The position numbers and the translations under genes are program-made. Of a stretch of 64,000 nucleotides of DNA, positions 1-8,921 are shown piece by piece. The notes beneath the pieces are model-generated. The model saw only the letters and a program-made list of their open reading frames with translations. It did no database searches and was not told the origin of the DNA. The stretch spans positions 1 to 64,000 of the forward strand of contig DATGUA010000025.1 of assembly GCA_035301545.1 (NCBI GenBank). Reading direction: 5' to 3'. This DNA is from DATGUA01 sp035301545 (lineage in GTDB: Bacteria; Bacillota; Clostridia; Tissierellales; Tissierellaceae). How positions within the stretch are numbered: the first letter of the stretch is position 1; each line of letters starts with the position of its first letter.

Positions 1-1
1 T

Positions 2-409
2 TGTGATGTAGTAATATCAGATGTTCCAGTAGGATCTCCAGTAGTAACAGAAGCTACTTCAGTCCTAGTACTTAATAAACCATCCTTAGATAAATTTGAA
101 TCTATAGTAAAACCAGGAGGAAAATTATTTATAAATTCATCCTTAATAGAAGAAAGGTCTTCTAGAGAAGATATAGATGTGTACTATATACCAGCAAATG
201 ATATAGCTAATGAATTAGGAAATGGTAGGGTAGCAAATATGGCAATGTTAGGAGCCTATATAGAAGCAACAAATATAGTAAATGTAGAGTCTATATATGA
301 AGCCTTCCCAAAAGTATTTGGAGAACATAGGGCACACTTACTACCAATAAATCAAGAAGCTCTAGAAAAAGGAGCAGAAGCTGTTAAAGGAGAAAAAGTA
401 TTAGCATAA
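2..409 (+). CDS. 2-oxoacid:ferredoxin oxidoreductase gamma subunit, C-terminal part (5' end outside window)
   Basis: The open frame runs in from the window edge and ends at TAA 407-409, so about 135 C-terminal residues are visible. The sequence (VVISDVPVGSPVV, then LGAYIEATNIV and a C-terminal FGEHRAHLLPINQ stretch) matches the gamma domain of KorC/VorC/PorC-type enzymes. These oxidatively decarboxylate 2-oxoacids with CoA and reduce ferredoxin in the cytoplasm. Which 2-oxoacid is used (2-oxoglutarate or branched-chain) cannot be told from this fragment. A branched-chain amino acid carrier follows, which suits a role in amino acid fermentation, but that is inference. The alpha and beta subunits would be expected just outside the window. 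Confidence 0.85.
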   Translation, partial: CDVVISDVPVGSPVVTEATSVLVLNKPSLDKFESIVKPGGKLFINSSLIEERSSREDIDVYYIPANDIANELGNGRVANMAMLGAYIEATNIVNVESIYEAFPKVFGEHRAHLLPINQEALEKGAEAVKGEKVLA

Positions 410-446
410 TAAATTAGATAAAAATAAATTGCACAATAGGTAAGAT

Positions 447-494
447 CTAATTAAGAAAAATTCAATATAGTAAAAAGATAGACTTCTTAATTAG
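447..494. other. 11-bp inverted repeat in the kor-brnQ intergenic region
   Basis: CTAATTAAGAA at 447-457 is repeated in perfect inverse as TTCTTAATTAG at 484-494, with 26 nt between. No T-run follows, so it is not a classical terminator. It may be a leader hairpin or a protein-binding site ahead of brnQ. Confidence 0.35.
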
Positions 495-557
495 TGATAA
501 GTGTTGGATAATTAGCTAGTATTTCTTGTATATAAAACCTGATAAGGAGGGTTTTAG

Positions 558-1865
558 TTGAAAGAAAATCATATTATAATTAAAGATGTTATAATCTCAG
601 GATTAGCCTTATTTGCCATATTTTTTGGTGCTGGAAATTTAATTTTACCTCCATATATTGGAATAAATGCAGGTAAGAATTGGATATTAGCATGGATAGG
701 ATTTGCTTTATCGGGTCCAGGTTTAACTTGTATTGGTATGATAGCTATGGCTAAAAATCAAGGTGATCCAGAAGGATTTGGTGGGAAGGTAAGTCGAGAA
801 TTTAGTGTAATTCTAGGAAGCTTATTGACATTGTGTATAGGACCTTTAGTAGCTGTACCTAGAACTGGAGCTACTACTTTTGAAGTTTCTGTATTACCAT
901 TTTTTCCGAATTTTAGTCCAATATTGTTTGCTATAATCTTTTTCGGAATAACATTGTATTTCGCTATAAACAAATCAAAGATTATTGACATAATAGGTAA
1001 TTATCTGACACCAGTTTTGATTATTATACTTTTAGTGATTATATTAAAAGGGATATTTACATCTGTTACACCTACCAGAATAATAGGAAATAATCAATTT
1101 AGTGTAGGTTTTTTAGAAGGCTATCATACTATGGATCCATTGACACCTATGATTTTAGCCGGGATAATAATTTCTGATTTTAGAACCAAAGGAATAAAAT
1201 CTAAAGAGACTTTAACTACTTATACTATATATTCATCATTAATAGCGGCTATAGGACTTATAGTAATTTATGGTGGACTAACATATTTAGGTGCTAAAAC
1301 ATCTACTGTAGTTCCAGAGGGCTTAGGAAGAACTGAATTATTAAATACTATAGTTTATTATTTATTAGGAAGTTATGGAAATATGGCATTAGGACTAGTA
1401 GTAGTTTTAGCATGCTTGACTACTTCTATAGGTTTAGTGACAGCAACAGGTAATTTTTTCAGTAAAACTACTAATAATAAATTAAAATATGAACATATAG
1501 TAATAGCATCTGTAATAATAAGCGGTGTATTGTCTGTTATAGGAGTAGAAGGTATTATGAATTTTTCAGAGCCGATTTTAATTACTATATATCCAGTTGT
1601 AATAGTTCTATCATTTTTGAATGTATTTGATAAATATATAAAGAATGATTTAATCTATAAAAGCACTATATATTTTACGTTAGTAATAAGTTTAATATCT
1701 GGTATAGAAGAATTAGGATTTAAAAATTTTATACTAGTAAAATTATTTTCTAAATTACCTTTATGGGAAGTTGGATTTGCCTGGATATTAGCTGCCTTCT
1801 TAGGGTTGCTTGTAGGTATATTGATTTTTCAATCATCAATTAAATCAGAGGCAGCACAAAGTTAG
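558..1865 (+). CDS. brnQ: branched-chain amino acid:cation symporter (LIVCS family)
   Basis: The 435-residue, highly hydrophobic protein has the usual BrnQ length and about 12 membrane segments. The N-terminal FFGAGNLILPPYIG motif is the family hallmark. BrnQ takes up leucine, isoleucine and valine with Na+ or H+ across the cytoplasmic membrane. A TTG start at 558 is chosen because AAGGAGG lies at 544-550. The gene stands between an oxoacid oxidoreductase and nfnAB, which fits import of amino acids for oxidative fermentation. No terminator is evident before nfnA, 127 bp downstream. Confidence 0.93.
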   Translation: MKENHIIIKDVIISGLALFAIFFGAGNLILPPYIGINAGKNWILAWIGFALSGPGLTCIGMIAMAKNQGDPEGFGGKVSREFSVILGSLLTLCIGPLVAVPRTGATTFEVSVLPFFPNFSPILFAIIFFGITLYFAINKSKIIDIIGNYLTPVLIIILLVIILKGIFTSVTPTRIIGNNQFSVGFLEGYHTMDPLTPMILAGIIISDFRTKGIKSKETLTTYTIYSSLIAAIGLIVIYGGLTYLGAKTSTVVPEGLGRTELLNTIVYYLLGSYGNMALGLVVVLACLTTSIGLVTATGNFFSKTTNNKLKYEHIVIASVIISGVLSVIGVEGIMNFSEPILITIYPVVIVLSFLNVFDKYIKNDLIYKSTIYFTLVISLISGIEELGFKNFILVKLFSKLPLWEVGFAWILAAFLGLLVGILIFQSSIKSEAAQS

Positions 1866-1992
1866 ATATTAAATGGATATTAAGGAAATATGAAAATGTT
1901 TGGAAGTGTTGAATAAAAGATTATTATGTGTTAGACTTAAATCGTAAAAATAGATTATCTCTATAAAACTTAAATATAAAGGAGGAATTTCA

Positions 1993-2859
1993 ATGTATGA
2001 GATAGTAAGTAAAGAATTATTAGCTCCTGATATATATTCAATGGATATACTAGCACCTAGAGTTGCTAAGGCAGCTTTACCAGGACAGTTTGTCATTATA
2101 ATAGTTGAAGAAAATGGTGAGAGAGTTCCATTAACTATCTGTGACTCAGATACTGAGAAAGGAACAGTTAATATAGTAACTCAAGCTATGGGTTCTTCCA
2201 CTAAAAAATTAGTAGCAAAAGAAGTAGGAGATTACATAAAAGATTTTGTTGGACCTTTAGGAACACCATCAGCCTTTGTTCATGAAGATATAGAAGAATT
2301 AAAGAAAAAGAAAATTTTGTTTGCAGGTGGTGGAGTAGGTGTAGCACCTATTTATCCTCAAGCAAAATGGCTAAAGGAAAGAGGAGTAGAAGTAGATATA
2401 ACTACTGGATCTAAGAATAAGGATTTAGTAATATTAGAAGATAAGTTTTCAGAGCTTACAGATAATCTTTTTATAGCTACAGATGATGGTAGCTATGGTT
2501 TTCATGGTATGGTAACTCATGCTATAGAAGAATTAGTAGAAAATCAAGGAAAAGAATATGATTTATGTGTAATAATTGGACCTATGATTATGATGAAGTT
2601 TACTGCTATGACTACTAAAAAATATAATATTCCTACTGTAGTATCTTTAAACCCTATAATGGTAGATGGTACAGGAATGTGTGGGGCATGTAGAGTAAGT
2701 GTAGGTGGAGAAACTAAATTTGCTTGTGTAGATGGCCCAGAATTTGATGGTCATAAAGTAGATTTTGATGAGGCCTTAAGACGTCAGACCCAATATCAAG
2801 AAGAGGAAAAAGAGATGGATCATGAATATTGTGAGTTAACAAAGGAGATGAGGGGATAA
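1993..2859 (+). CDS. nfnA: NADH-dependent ferredoxin:NADP+ oxidoreductase, small (NfnA-type) subunit
   Basis: The 288-residue protein has an N-terminal FAD-binding barrel, a NAD-binding domain with GGGVGVAPIYPQ, and a C-terminal [2Fe-2S] cysteine cluster at C230, C233 and C245 (GMCGACR...C). This is the architecture of NfnA and of SudB/GltA-associated reductases. With the next gene it should form the flavin-based bifurcating transhydrogenase that couples NADPH oxidation to NAD+ and ferredoxin reduction, or the reverse. The RBS AAAGGAGGAATTT precedes the ATG. Its stop overlaps the next start (TAATG), which indicates translational coupling. A sulfide dehydrogenase SudB cannot be excluded by sequence alone. 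Confidence 0.88.
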   Translation: MYEIVSKELLAPDIYSMDILAPRVAKAALPGQFVIIIVEENGERVPLTICDSDTEKGTVNIVTQAMGSSTKKLVAKEVGDYIKDFVGPLGTPSAFVHEDIEELKKKKILFAGGGVGVAPIYPQAKWLKERGVEVDITTGSKNKDLVILEDKFSELTDNLFIATDDGSYGFHGMVTHAIEELVENQGKEYDLCVIIGPMIMMKFTAMTTKKYNIPTVVSLNPIMVDGTGMCGACRVSVGGETKFACVDGPEFDGHKVDFDEALRRQTQYQEEEKEMDHEYCELTKEMRG

Positions 2860-4256
2860 TGGGAAGATTTACTGTAACACCTATTTCTTATCAAGAACCA
2901 GAAAAAAGAATAAAAAACTTTGATGAAGTATGTTTAGGATATAGTAAAGAAGAAGCTGTAAAAGAAGCAAAAAGATGTATACAATGTAAAAATCCTACCT
3001 GTGTACCAGGTTGTCCTGTTAGTATAGATATTCCTGGATTTATAAAGAAAATAGCAGAAGAGGATTTTCAATCAGCGGCTCAGATATTAGCAGATTATTC
3101 AGCATTGCCAGCAGTATGTGGAAGAGTATGTCCACAAGAAGATCAATGTGAATTAACCTGTATATTAGCTAAGAGAGGAGATCCTATAGCTATAGGAAAG
3201 CTAGAAAGATTTGCAGCAGACTGGGCTTTAAATGAAGGATTGAAATTAGGTAAGGCTAAGGAATCTAATGGCCATAAAGTTGCTGTAATTGGTGCAGGTC
3301 CTGCAGGAATAACTTGTGCTGGGGAATTAGCAAAAGAAGGTTATCAAGTAAAAATATTTGAAGCCTTACATGAACCAGGTGGAGTATTAGTATATGGAAT
3401 TCCAGAATTTAGGCTTCCATCAGATGATGTAGTACAAGTAGAAATAGACAATCTAAAAGAATTAGGAGTAGAAATAGAAACAAATGTTATAATTGGTAGG
3501 ACTATGACTATAGAAGACATATTTAATGAAGGCTATGAGTCGATATTTATTGGTTCAGGAGCTGGGCTACCTATATTTATGGATATTCCTGGGGAAAATG
3601 CTAATGGAGTTTTGTCAGCAAATGAATTTTTAACTAGAAATAATCTAATGAAAGCCTTTAGAGATGATTCAGAGACACCTATTAGAGTTGGAGAAAAGGT
3701 AGCAGTAGTAGGCGGGGGAAATGTAGCCATGGATGCTGCTCGAACAGCTAAAAGATTAGGTGCAGATGTTCATGTAATATATAGAAGAACTAAAGATGAA
3801 TTACCAGCAAGAGAAGAAGAAGTTGAAAATGCAATAGAAGAGGGAATCGAATTTGAATTTTTAACTAGTCCAACAGAAGTACTTTTAAATGATGATGGTT
3901 GGGTAAAAGGAATTAAATGTATTAGAATGGAATTAGGTGAAGAAGATGAATCAGGTAGAAGAAGACCTCTAGCTGTAGAAGATAGTGAATTTGATTTTGA
4001 TGTAGATACAGTAATTATGGCTTTAGGAACCTCTCCAAATCCTTTAATTCCAAATACTACTGAGGGATTAGAAAGTGATGATTGGAATAGAATAATTACC
4101 TTAAATGATAATGGTGAAACTTCTAAATCAGGTATATATGCAGGTGGAGATAATGTAACAGGATCTGCAACTGTAATATTAGCTATGGGTGCAGGTAAAG
4201 AAGCAGCAAAAGAAATAGATAGATTTATAAAAGAGAATTCAAAGGAATTAGCTTAA
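2859..4256 (+). CDS. nfnB: NADP-dependent bifurcating transhydrogenase large subunit (NfnB / GltD-like)
   Basis: The 465-residue protein starts with cysteine-rich iron-sulfur motifs (C40, C43, C48, C52 in CIQCKNPTCVPGC, and a second group CGRVCPQEDQCELTC). Two Rossmann folds follow, with AVIGAGPAGI for FAD and VAVVGGGNVAMDAARTA for NAD(P)H. This is the glutamate-synthase-small-chain-like subunit that pairs with NfnA. No glutamate synthase large subunit gene lies nearby, which favours Nfn over GltD. It is coupled to nfnA by a one-base overlap. An IS remnant begins about 30 bp after the stop and no hairpin terminator is seen. Confidence 0.88.
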   Translation: MGRFTVTPISYQEPEKRIKNFDEVCLGYSKEEAVKEAKRCIQCKNPTCVPGCPVSIDIPGFIKKIAEEDFQSAAQILADYSALPAVCGRVCPQEDQCELTCILAKRGDPIAIGKLERFAADWALNEGLKLGKAKESNGHKVAVIGAGPAGITCAGELAKEGYQVKIFEALHEPGGVLVYGIPEFRLPSDDVVQVEIDNLKELGVEIETNVIIGRTMTIEDIFNEGYESIFIGSGAGLPIFMDIPGENANGVLSANEFLTRNNLMKAFRDDSETPIRVGEKVAVVGGGNVAMDAARTAKRLGADVHVIYRRTKDELPAREEEVENAIEEGIEFEFLTSPTEVLLNDDGWVKGIKCIRMELGEEDESGRRRPLAVEDSEFDFDVDTVIMALGTSPNPLIPNTTEGLESDDWNRIITLNDNGETSKSGIYAGGDNVTGSATVILAMGAGKEAAKEIDRFIKENSKELA

Positions 4257-4286
4257 AATTAATAAATAAAAATCAAACTTATGATA

Positions 4287-4543
4287 TTATACCTCTAAAG
4301 TAGACAGTCTAATTAATTAAAATTAGATAATCTACTTGGAGGTATTTTTATGGGAAGAAAGTCAAGGTATAGTAAGGAAATGAAGTTATAGGTTTAAAAG
4401 AATCAATAATCAAATATATTAGATTTTACAATGAAGGAAGATTTCAAAAAAATTAAGGTGTATGGCTCCTTTAGAATATAGAAACCATACACCTAAAAGT
4501 GTATAAATTTTAATTAAATTAGTTGTCTACTTGAAAAGGGTCA
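4287..4543 (+). mobile_element. internally deleted IS3-family insertion sequence remnant
   Basis: The 306-bp gap after nfnB holds a dead IS. The two ends carry related inverted repeats: AAGTAGACAGTCTAATTAAT near 4298 on the left, and on the complement of 4508-4543 a copy beginning TGACCCTTTTCAAGTAGACA. Inside, ATG 4350 begins the OrfA-like peptide MGRKSRYSKEMKL and stops after 13 codons. From about 4402 to 4506 a peptide reading IKYIRFYNEGRFQ, then MAPLEYRNHTPKSV and TAA, matches the C-terminus of an IS3-type OrfB. One missing base in an A-run (4445-4451) puts the two parts out of frame. Almost the whole transposase is therefore lost, leaving a MITE-sized element. The exact left end and the target duplication were not resolved. 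Confidence 0.75.
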
Positions 4544-4562
4544 GTTTATTAAGGCTGATTTT

Positions 4563-5432
4563 TTATTTTACAAATTTTCTCTCACACATTTGTCCTGCTG
4601 GAGTAGTAGCTAATCCACCTAACGCTGTTTCTCTTAAAGATTCAGGCATTGCTTTTCCAACTTCATACATAGCATCTACTACTTCATCAAAAGGAACTAA
4701 AGATTGAACTTCTGCAAGAGCCATATCTACAGATATAAAGGCATTTACTACACCAGATGCATTTCTTAATGCACAAGGATATTCTACTAGTCCGCCGATA
4801 GGATCACATACTAGACCCATTATATTTGTAAGAGCAAAGCTAGCTGCATTAAAAGAAGCTTCAGGAGTTCCTCCTGCCATTTCAACAATAGCACCAGCTG
4901 CCATAGCTGCACCAACTCCACATTCGGCTTGACATCCTCCTTCTGCACCAGATATAGTAGCATTTTTAGCTATAATCTCTCCTATAGCTGCTGCAGTAAA
5001 TAATCCTCTAACTAAATCATTATCAGTTAAATCTAACTTTTCTTGAGCTGATAATATAGCACTAGGAAGTATTCCGGCGGCACCTGCTGTTGGAGCAGCT
5101 ACTATTCTACCCATAGAAGCATTTACTTCTGATGTAGAAAATGCCCGAGCCATAGCTGTATTAACAAATTCTCCACTTAGAGTTTGATTGTTTTTCTTAT
5201 AATCAACTAACTTTTTAGCATTTCCACCTGTAAGTCCAGATAGGGAAGGTACTTCCTTATCAAGAGCAGTTGTTGCAGAATCTCTCATAATATTAAGAAC
5301 TTCTGTCATTTGCTCGATTAACTCTTCCTTTGATATTTTTAATGATTTTATTTCTTTTTTTATAACTATATCAGAGATTTTTAAATTGCTTTCTTTACAT
5401 AATTCTAATAATTCTTCTGCTTTATTAAACAT
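4563..5432 (-). CDS. sdaAA: L-serine dehydratase, iron-sulfur type, alpha subunit
   Basis: The 289-residue protein belongs to the oxygen-sensitive [4Fe-4S] serine dehydratases, which convert L-serine to pyruvate and ammonia. Cysteine-bearing motifs GGCQAECGVGAA and CDPIGGLVEYPC supply cluster ligands, and SGLTGGNAKK is a conserved substrate-site motif. The start lies 4 bp after the beta-subunit stop, so the two subunits are co-transcribed. The pair supports amino acid fermentation. The IS remnant lies directly downstream. Confidence 0.93.
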   Translation of the reverse strand: MFNKAEELLELCKESNLKISDIVIKKEIKSLKISKEELIEQMTEVLNIMRDSATTALDKEVPSLSGLTGGNAKKLVDYKKNNQTLSGEFVNTAMARAFSTSEVNASMGRIVAAPTAGAAGILPSAILSAQEKLDLTDNDLVRGLFTAAAIGEIIAKNATISGAEGGCQAECGVGAAMAAGAIVEMAGGTPEASFNAASFALTNIMGLVCDPIGGLVEYPCALRNASGVVNAFISVDMALAEVQSLVPFDEVVDAMYEVGKAMPESLRETALGGLATTPAGQMCERKFVK

Positions 5433-5436
5433 TATT

Positions 5437-6105
5437 TCACCTCACCATTGGATTAATAAAATTAATAAATAAAATATCTTCTAAATCTTTAATTTCATCT
5501 ATAGTAGTATCTTTAATTTCAGAATCTAATTCACAAACTAATGTTGCAATATCTTCATTTCGACTAACATTTAAAGTAGCTATATTTAATTTATTATTAG
5601 CTAATATAGAACTAATTTTAGATATAAATCCTTTTTTATCTTTGTATCTAAGTAAAATTGTAGGGTGACTTCCAGTAAACTCTACATCATTACCATCTAT
5701 ATCTGTAATTATTATATTTCCTCCACCAACAGATGAGCCGGTTATATAAAAATCCGGTTTATTCTTATATTTAAATATTATTTTAACTGTATTAGGATGT
5801 TCATATCCTAAATCAGTTTCTGTAAACTTTACTTTGATTCCTTCTTTTTCTGCTAATTCAAATGAATTTACAAGTCTTTCATCATCAGGATTCATTCCTA
5901 GAATACCAGCTACTAAAGCTTTATCAGTACCATGACCTTGGTAAGTACTAGCAAAAGAACCATGAAGCAAAAATTCAACTTCGCAAAACCCTTCTGAAGA
6001 AATTTGTTTTGCTATTTTTGCTAATCTAGCCGCTCCGGCAGTGTGAGAACTAGATGGTCCAACCATTATAGGACCTAAAATATCAAATGTACCATAATTT
6101 TTCAT
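5437..6105 (-). CDS. sdaAB: L-serine dehydratase, iron-sulfur type, beta subunit
   Basis: The 222-residue protein has the N-terminal GPIMVGPSSSHTAGA motif of the serine dehydratase beta domain. It ends in an ACT-like regulatory domain from about residue 150 (LLRYKDKKGFISKISSILA). It is the first gene of the sdaAB-sdaAA operon. An AGGAGG ribosome site lies just upstream on the minus strand (complement of 6112-6117). The 140-bp divergent region to the next gene should hold the promoter. It acts only with the alpha subunit. Confidence 0.92.
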   Translation of the reverse strand: MKNYGTFDILGPIMVGPSSSHTAGAARLAKIAKQISSEGFCEVEFLLHGSFASTYQGHGTDKALVAGILGMNPDDERLVNSFELAEKEGIKVKFTETDLGYEHPNTVKIIFKYKNKPDFYITGSSVGGGNIIITDIDGNDVEFTGSHPTILLRYKDKKGFISKISSILANNKLNIATLNVSRNEDIATLVCELDSEIKDTTIDEIKDLEDILFINFINPMVR

Positions 6106-6254
6106 ATTATAACCTCCTTTATATAAATTCTATCTAATTATAGTATGAAATAGATAGAATATCTAGTCATAAGTCTAAAAAGTCTAAAATCCTATGGTTG
6201 AATCTATTGAAATGCTGGTATATATTAGATATAGTATAAAATGAGGTGGAGCAG

Positions 6255-7187
6255 ATGATTCTAACGATTGATTTAGATCCGGTATTTAAAAGTAATTATG
6301 ATATTGGAAACTTTCAAGATAAGATGAAAATAAAATCTAAAAGCACAGTATATAGTATAGGGGGAAGTGGTTTAAATACTTCTCAAATAATTAAAAAACA
6401 AAACTTAAATATATTTTCAACAGGTTTTTTAGGAGGTCTGAAAGGAGAATATATATTTGAGAAATTAAAAGAATTAAATATATATAATGACTTTATTTTT
6501 ATTAATGATGAAACTAAAGGTAGAATACTACTTGAACAAAATAAGAAAATAGTATCTATTATAGAAGAGGAAAGTCCTAAAATCACTAGGCAGGAATTAA
6601 AAGAGTTTTATCAATTGTATGATAAGATTTCACAAAGATCTAAATTTATATGTGGATTAGGAGAAGTTCCTATAGGTGTACCTTATGAAATATATTTTGA
6701 TTTAATTCAGATAGCTAAAAATAATGGAAAAAGATTTATACTAGATGCTAAAAATGAAGAATTGTTATATGGAATAGAGGCTCAACCTTTTATAGTAATA
6801 ATGGATCAAGAAGATTTAGAAGAATTTGCTCGAATAAAATTAAATAGTGAAAGTGAAATTGTAACTGTAGCTAATAGTATAATAGAAAAAGGAATAGAAA
6901 TAGTAATTATAGATTTAAAAGAAGAAGGTTCGATAGTATTTAATAAAGAAACATGTTATAGATTAAAACTTATAGATAAAAGTATAGGTATTATAAATGC
7001 AGATAAAGGTTATACAGTTGCTGGATATGCTATAGGTATTGAAAAGCAATATGATATAGAGACTACTATGAAATTAGGTCAAGCTATGAGAATAGCCTAT
7101 GGACTTGAAAGAAATTTTAATATAGTAAATATGAGAGATGTAAAAAGAATAATGTCTAAAATAGATGTATCAGAAATAGTTTATTAA
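6255..7187 (+). CDS. PfkB-family carbohydrate kinase-like protein with altered catalytic motif
   Basis: The 310-residue protein resembles 1-phosphofructokinase/tagatose-6-phosphate kinase (ribokinase superfamily). It has the substrate-site glycine motif SIGGSGLNTSQI and the overall LacC/FruK length. The second signature, normally GAGD followed by xxVAG, reads ADKGYTVAG at residues 249-257, so the catalytic Asp is Gly252 and the anion-hole glycines are changed. It may be a non-catalytic or regulatory paralogue, or may use another substrate. ATG 6255 is preferred over an in-frame GTG at 6246 because AGGTGGA lies correctly before it. It is followed after 10 bp by an isochorismatase-like gene. 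No sugar transporter is adjacent. Confidence 0.7.
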   Translation: MILTIDLDPVFKSNYDIGNFQDKMKIKSKSTVYSIGGSGLNTSQIIKKQNLNIFSTGFLGGLKGEYIFEKLKELNIYNDFIFINDETKGRILLEQNKKIVSIIEEESPKITRQELKEFYQLYDKISQRSKFICGLGEVPIGVPYEIYFDLIQIAKNNGKRFILDAKNEELLYGIEAQPFIVIMDQEDLEEFARIKLNSESEIVTVANSIIEKGIEIVIIDLKEEGSIVFNKETCYRLKLIDKSIGIINADKGYTVAGYAIGIEKQYDIETTMKLGQAMRIAYGLERNFNIVNMRDVKRIMSKIDVSEIVY

Positions 7188-7197
7188 GGAGGATTTT

Positions 7198-7746
7198 ATG
7201 GAAAAGTTTAATTTAAATAGGGAAGATTCAGTTTTATTTGTAATCGATATACAGGAAAAGCTAGTACCAGCTATGAAAGGTAAAGAGAAGGTTATTGATA
7301 ACAACAGGATTTTGCTAGAAGGAGCTAAAGAAATGAACATACCTATAATAGCTACAGAGCAATATCCAAAAGGGTTAGGTAGTACAGTAGACGAGATAAA
7401 AGAGTTTTTAAATGAAGAAGATATATTTTCTAAAAATAGTTTTACTGCCTATATAGATGATGTAAAAGAAAAATTAGAAGAATTAAATAAAAAGAAAATT
7501 ATAATAACAGGTATGGAAACTCATGTATGTGTATATCAGACTACTAGAGATTTAATAGAGGCAGGATATGATGTTCATGTAGTAAATGATGGAGTAGCGT
7601 CTAGGACTAAAGAAAACTATATAAATGCTTTAGAACAGATGAAAGAAATGGGAGCAGTAATAAATAATACAGAGACTATAGTATTTGATTTACTAAAGAT
7701 TGCAGGTACTCCAGAATTTAAAAAAATGTCTAAATTAATTAAATAA
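7198..7746 (+). CDS. isochorismatase-family cysteine hydrolase
   Basis: The 182-residue alpha/beta hydrolase shows the family triad: Asp17 in FVIDIQEKLV, Lys79 in FSKNSF, and Cys111 in METHVCVYQT. Relatives include nicotinamidases, isochorismatases and carbamoyl hydrolases. The substrate is not determined here. It is most like the YcaC/small-hydrolase group rather than siderophore isochorismatase. AGGAGG at 7188-7193 sets the start. It closes an operon with the PfkB-like gene, and a terminator follows at 7757-7789. Confidence 0.85.
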   Translation: MEKFNLNREDSVLFVIDIQEKLVPAMKGKEKVIDNNRILLEGAKEMNIPIIATEQYPKGLGSTVDEIKEFLNEEDIFSKNSFTAYIDDVKEKLEELNKKKIIITGMETHVCVYQTTRDLIEAGYDVHVVNDGVASRTKENYINALEQMKEMGAVINNTETIVFDLLKIAGTPEFKKMSKLIK

Positions 7747-7756
7747 GTATATTTAA

Positions 7757-7789
7757 TAAGACTAACTTTAAGGTTGGTCTTATTTTTTA
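7757..7789 (+). terminator. rho-independent terminator after isochorismatase-like gene
   Basis: AAGACTAAC is paired with GTTGGTCTT around a TTTAAG loop, followed by TATTTTTTAT. Confidence 0.85.
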
Positions 7790-7840
7790 TTTAATAATTC
7801 ACAATATATGATATAATTTAGGGAAGGTTAGGTGAATTAG

Positions 7841-8917
7841 ATGATTAAATTTATACATACTGGAGACATACATTTAGGTTTACAATTTAATAATGTATCT
7901 TTTGATAAGGAAAAAGCAATAGTTCGGAGAAGAGAACTATGGTCTACATTTGAAAGAATAGTAGATTATACTAAAGAGAATAATGCTGATTTTTTATTTA
8001 TTGCTGGTGATCTATTTGAAGAAGAATATTTTACATTAGCTGATATTAATCGTGTAAATGATATATTAGGAAAGATACATAATATTAAGGTAATAATAAT
8101 AGCTGGAAACCATGATTACCTAAATAGTAGATCTTTATATAATAGAATAGAATGGAATGAAAATATATTTATATTTAAAGATAATCAAATAGAAAGCCTT
8201 GAATTTCCAGAACTAAATACAATAATTTATGGTTATAGCTGGGACAGAGTAGAAATAAAGGGAAATACTTTATTAGATGAGTTACATATAGAAGGTGATA
8301 TGAATAGGATATTATTACTACATGGAGATATTAGTAATAGTTCTAATTATTTACCTTTAGATTTGAAAGAGCTAAAAGGACTTAATATGGATTATATAGG
8401 ATTAGGACATATTCATAAACCAGAAATAATAGAAAAAAACATAGCATACTGTGGATCGCCAGAACCATTAGATTTTGGAGAAACTGGAGAGAGAGGATTT
8501 GTTGAAGGCCATATTTCTGATAAGGATATTAAAATAAAATTTGTTCCTTTTAGTAAAAGGAAGTTTTGGTATGAGGAAATTATTATAAATGAGGATATGG
8601 GATATCAAGATATAATTGAATTCTTTAGAAATATTAATCAAGGAAGAAAAGATATAGATTTTTATAGGATAAAACTAGAAGGATTCATACAAAAAGAAAT
8701 AGATGTAAATAGTTTATTTGAAACTATAAAAGATGAGTTTTATCATTTGGAAATAAAAGATAATACTATATTTGACTATGATTTAGAAGCATTAGAAGCT
8801 ACATATCAAAATAATATTATTGGAGATTTTATAAAAGATATGAGACGAAAAGGACTAGATGATCCTATAGTTAAAGATGCTTTATACATTGGATTAGAAG
8901 CTCTATTAAAGGAGTAA
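7841..8917 (+). CDS. DNA repair exonuclease, SbcD/Mre11-like (YhaO type)
   Basis: The 358-residue metallophosphoesterase carries the full metal-binding set in order: GDIHLG (Asp9, His11), AGDLFEEE, GNHDY, LLHGDIS and GLGHIHKPE. This is the SbcD/Mre11 nuclease layout. The next gene, 4 bp downstream, encodes an SMC-like ATPase, so the two probably form a membrane-linked SbcCD-like complex as in the yhaO-yhaN pair of Bacillus. The role in DNA end processing is inferred from family. The start ATG 7841 follows a weak GGTGAATTAG RBS. A clear terminator separates it from the upstream operon. Confidence 0.87.
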   Translation: MIKFIHTGDIHLGLQFNNVSFDKEKAIVRRRELWSTFERIVDYTKENNADFLFIAGDLFEEEYFTLADINRVNDILGKIHNIKVIIIAGNHDYLNSRSLYNRIEWNENIFIFKDNQIESLEFPELNTIIYGYSWDRVEIKGNTLLDELHIEGDMNRILLLHGDISNSSNYLPLDLKELKGLNMDYIGLGHIHKPEIIEKNIAYCGSPEPLDFGETGERGFVEGHISDKDIKIKFVPFSKRKFWYEEIIINEDMGYQDIIEFFRNINQGRKDIDFYRIKLEGFIQKEIDVNSLFETIKDEFYHLEIKDNTIFDYDLEALEATYQNNIIGDFIKDMRRKGLDDPIVKDALYIGLEALLKE

Positions 8918-8921
8918 TTAG

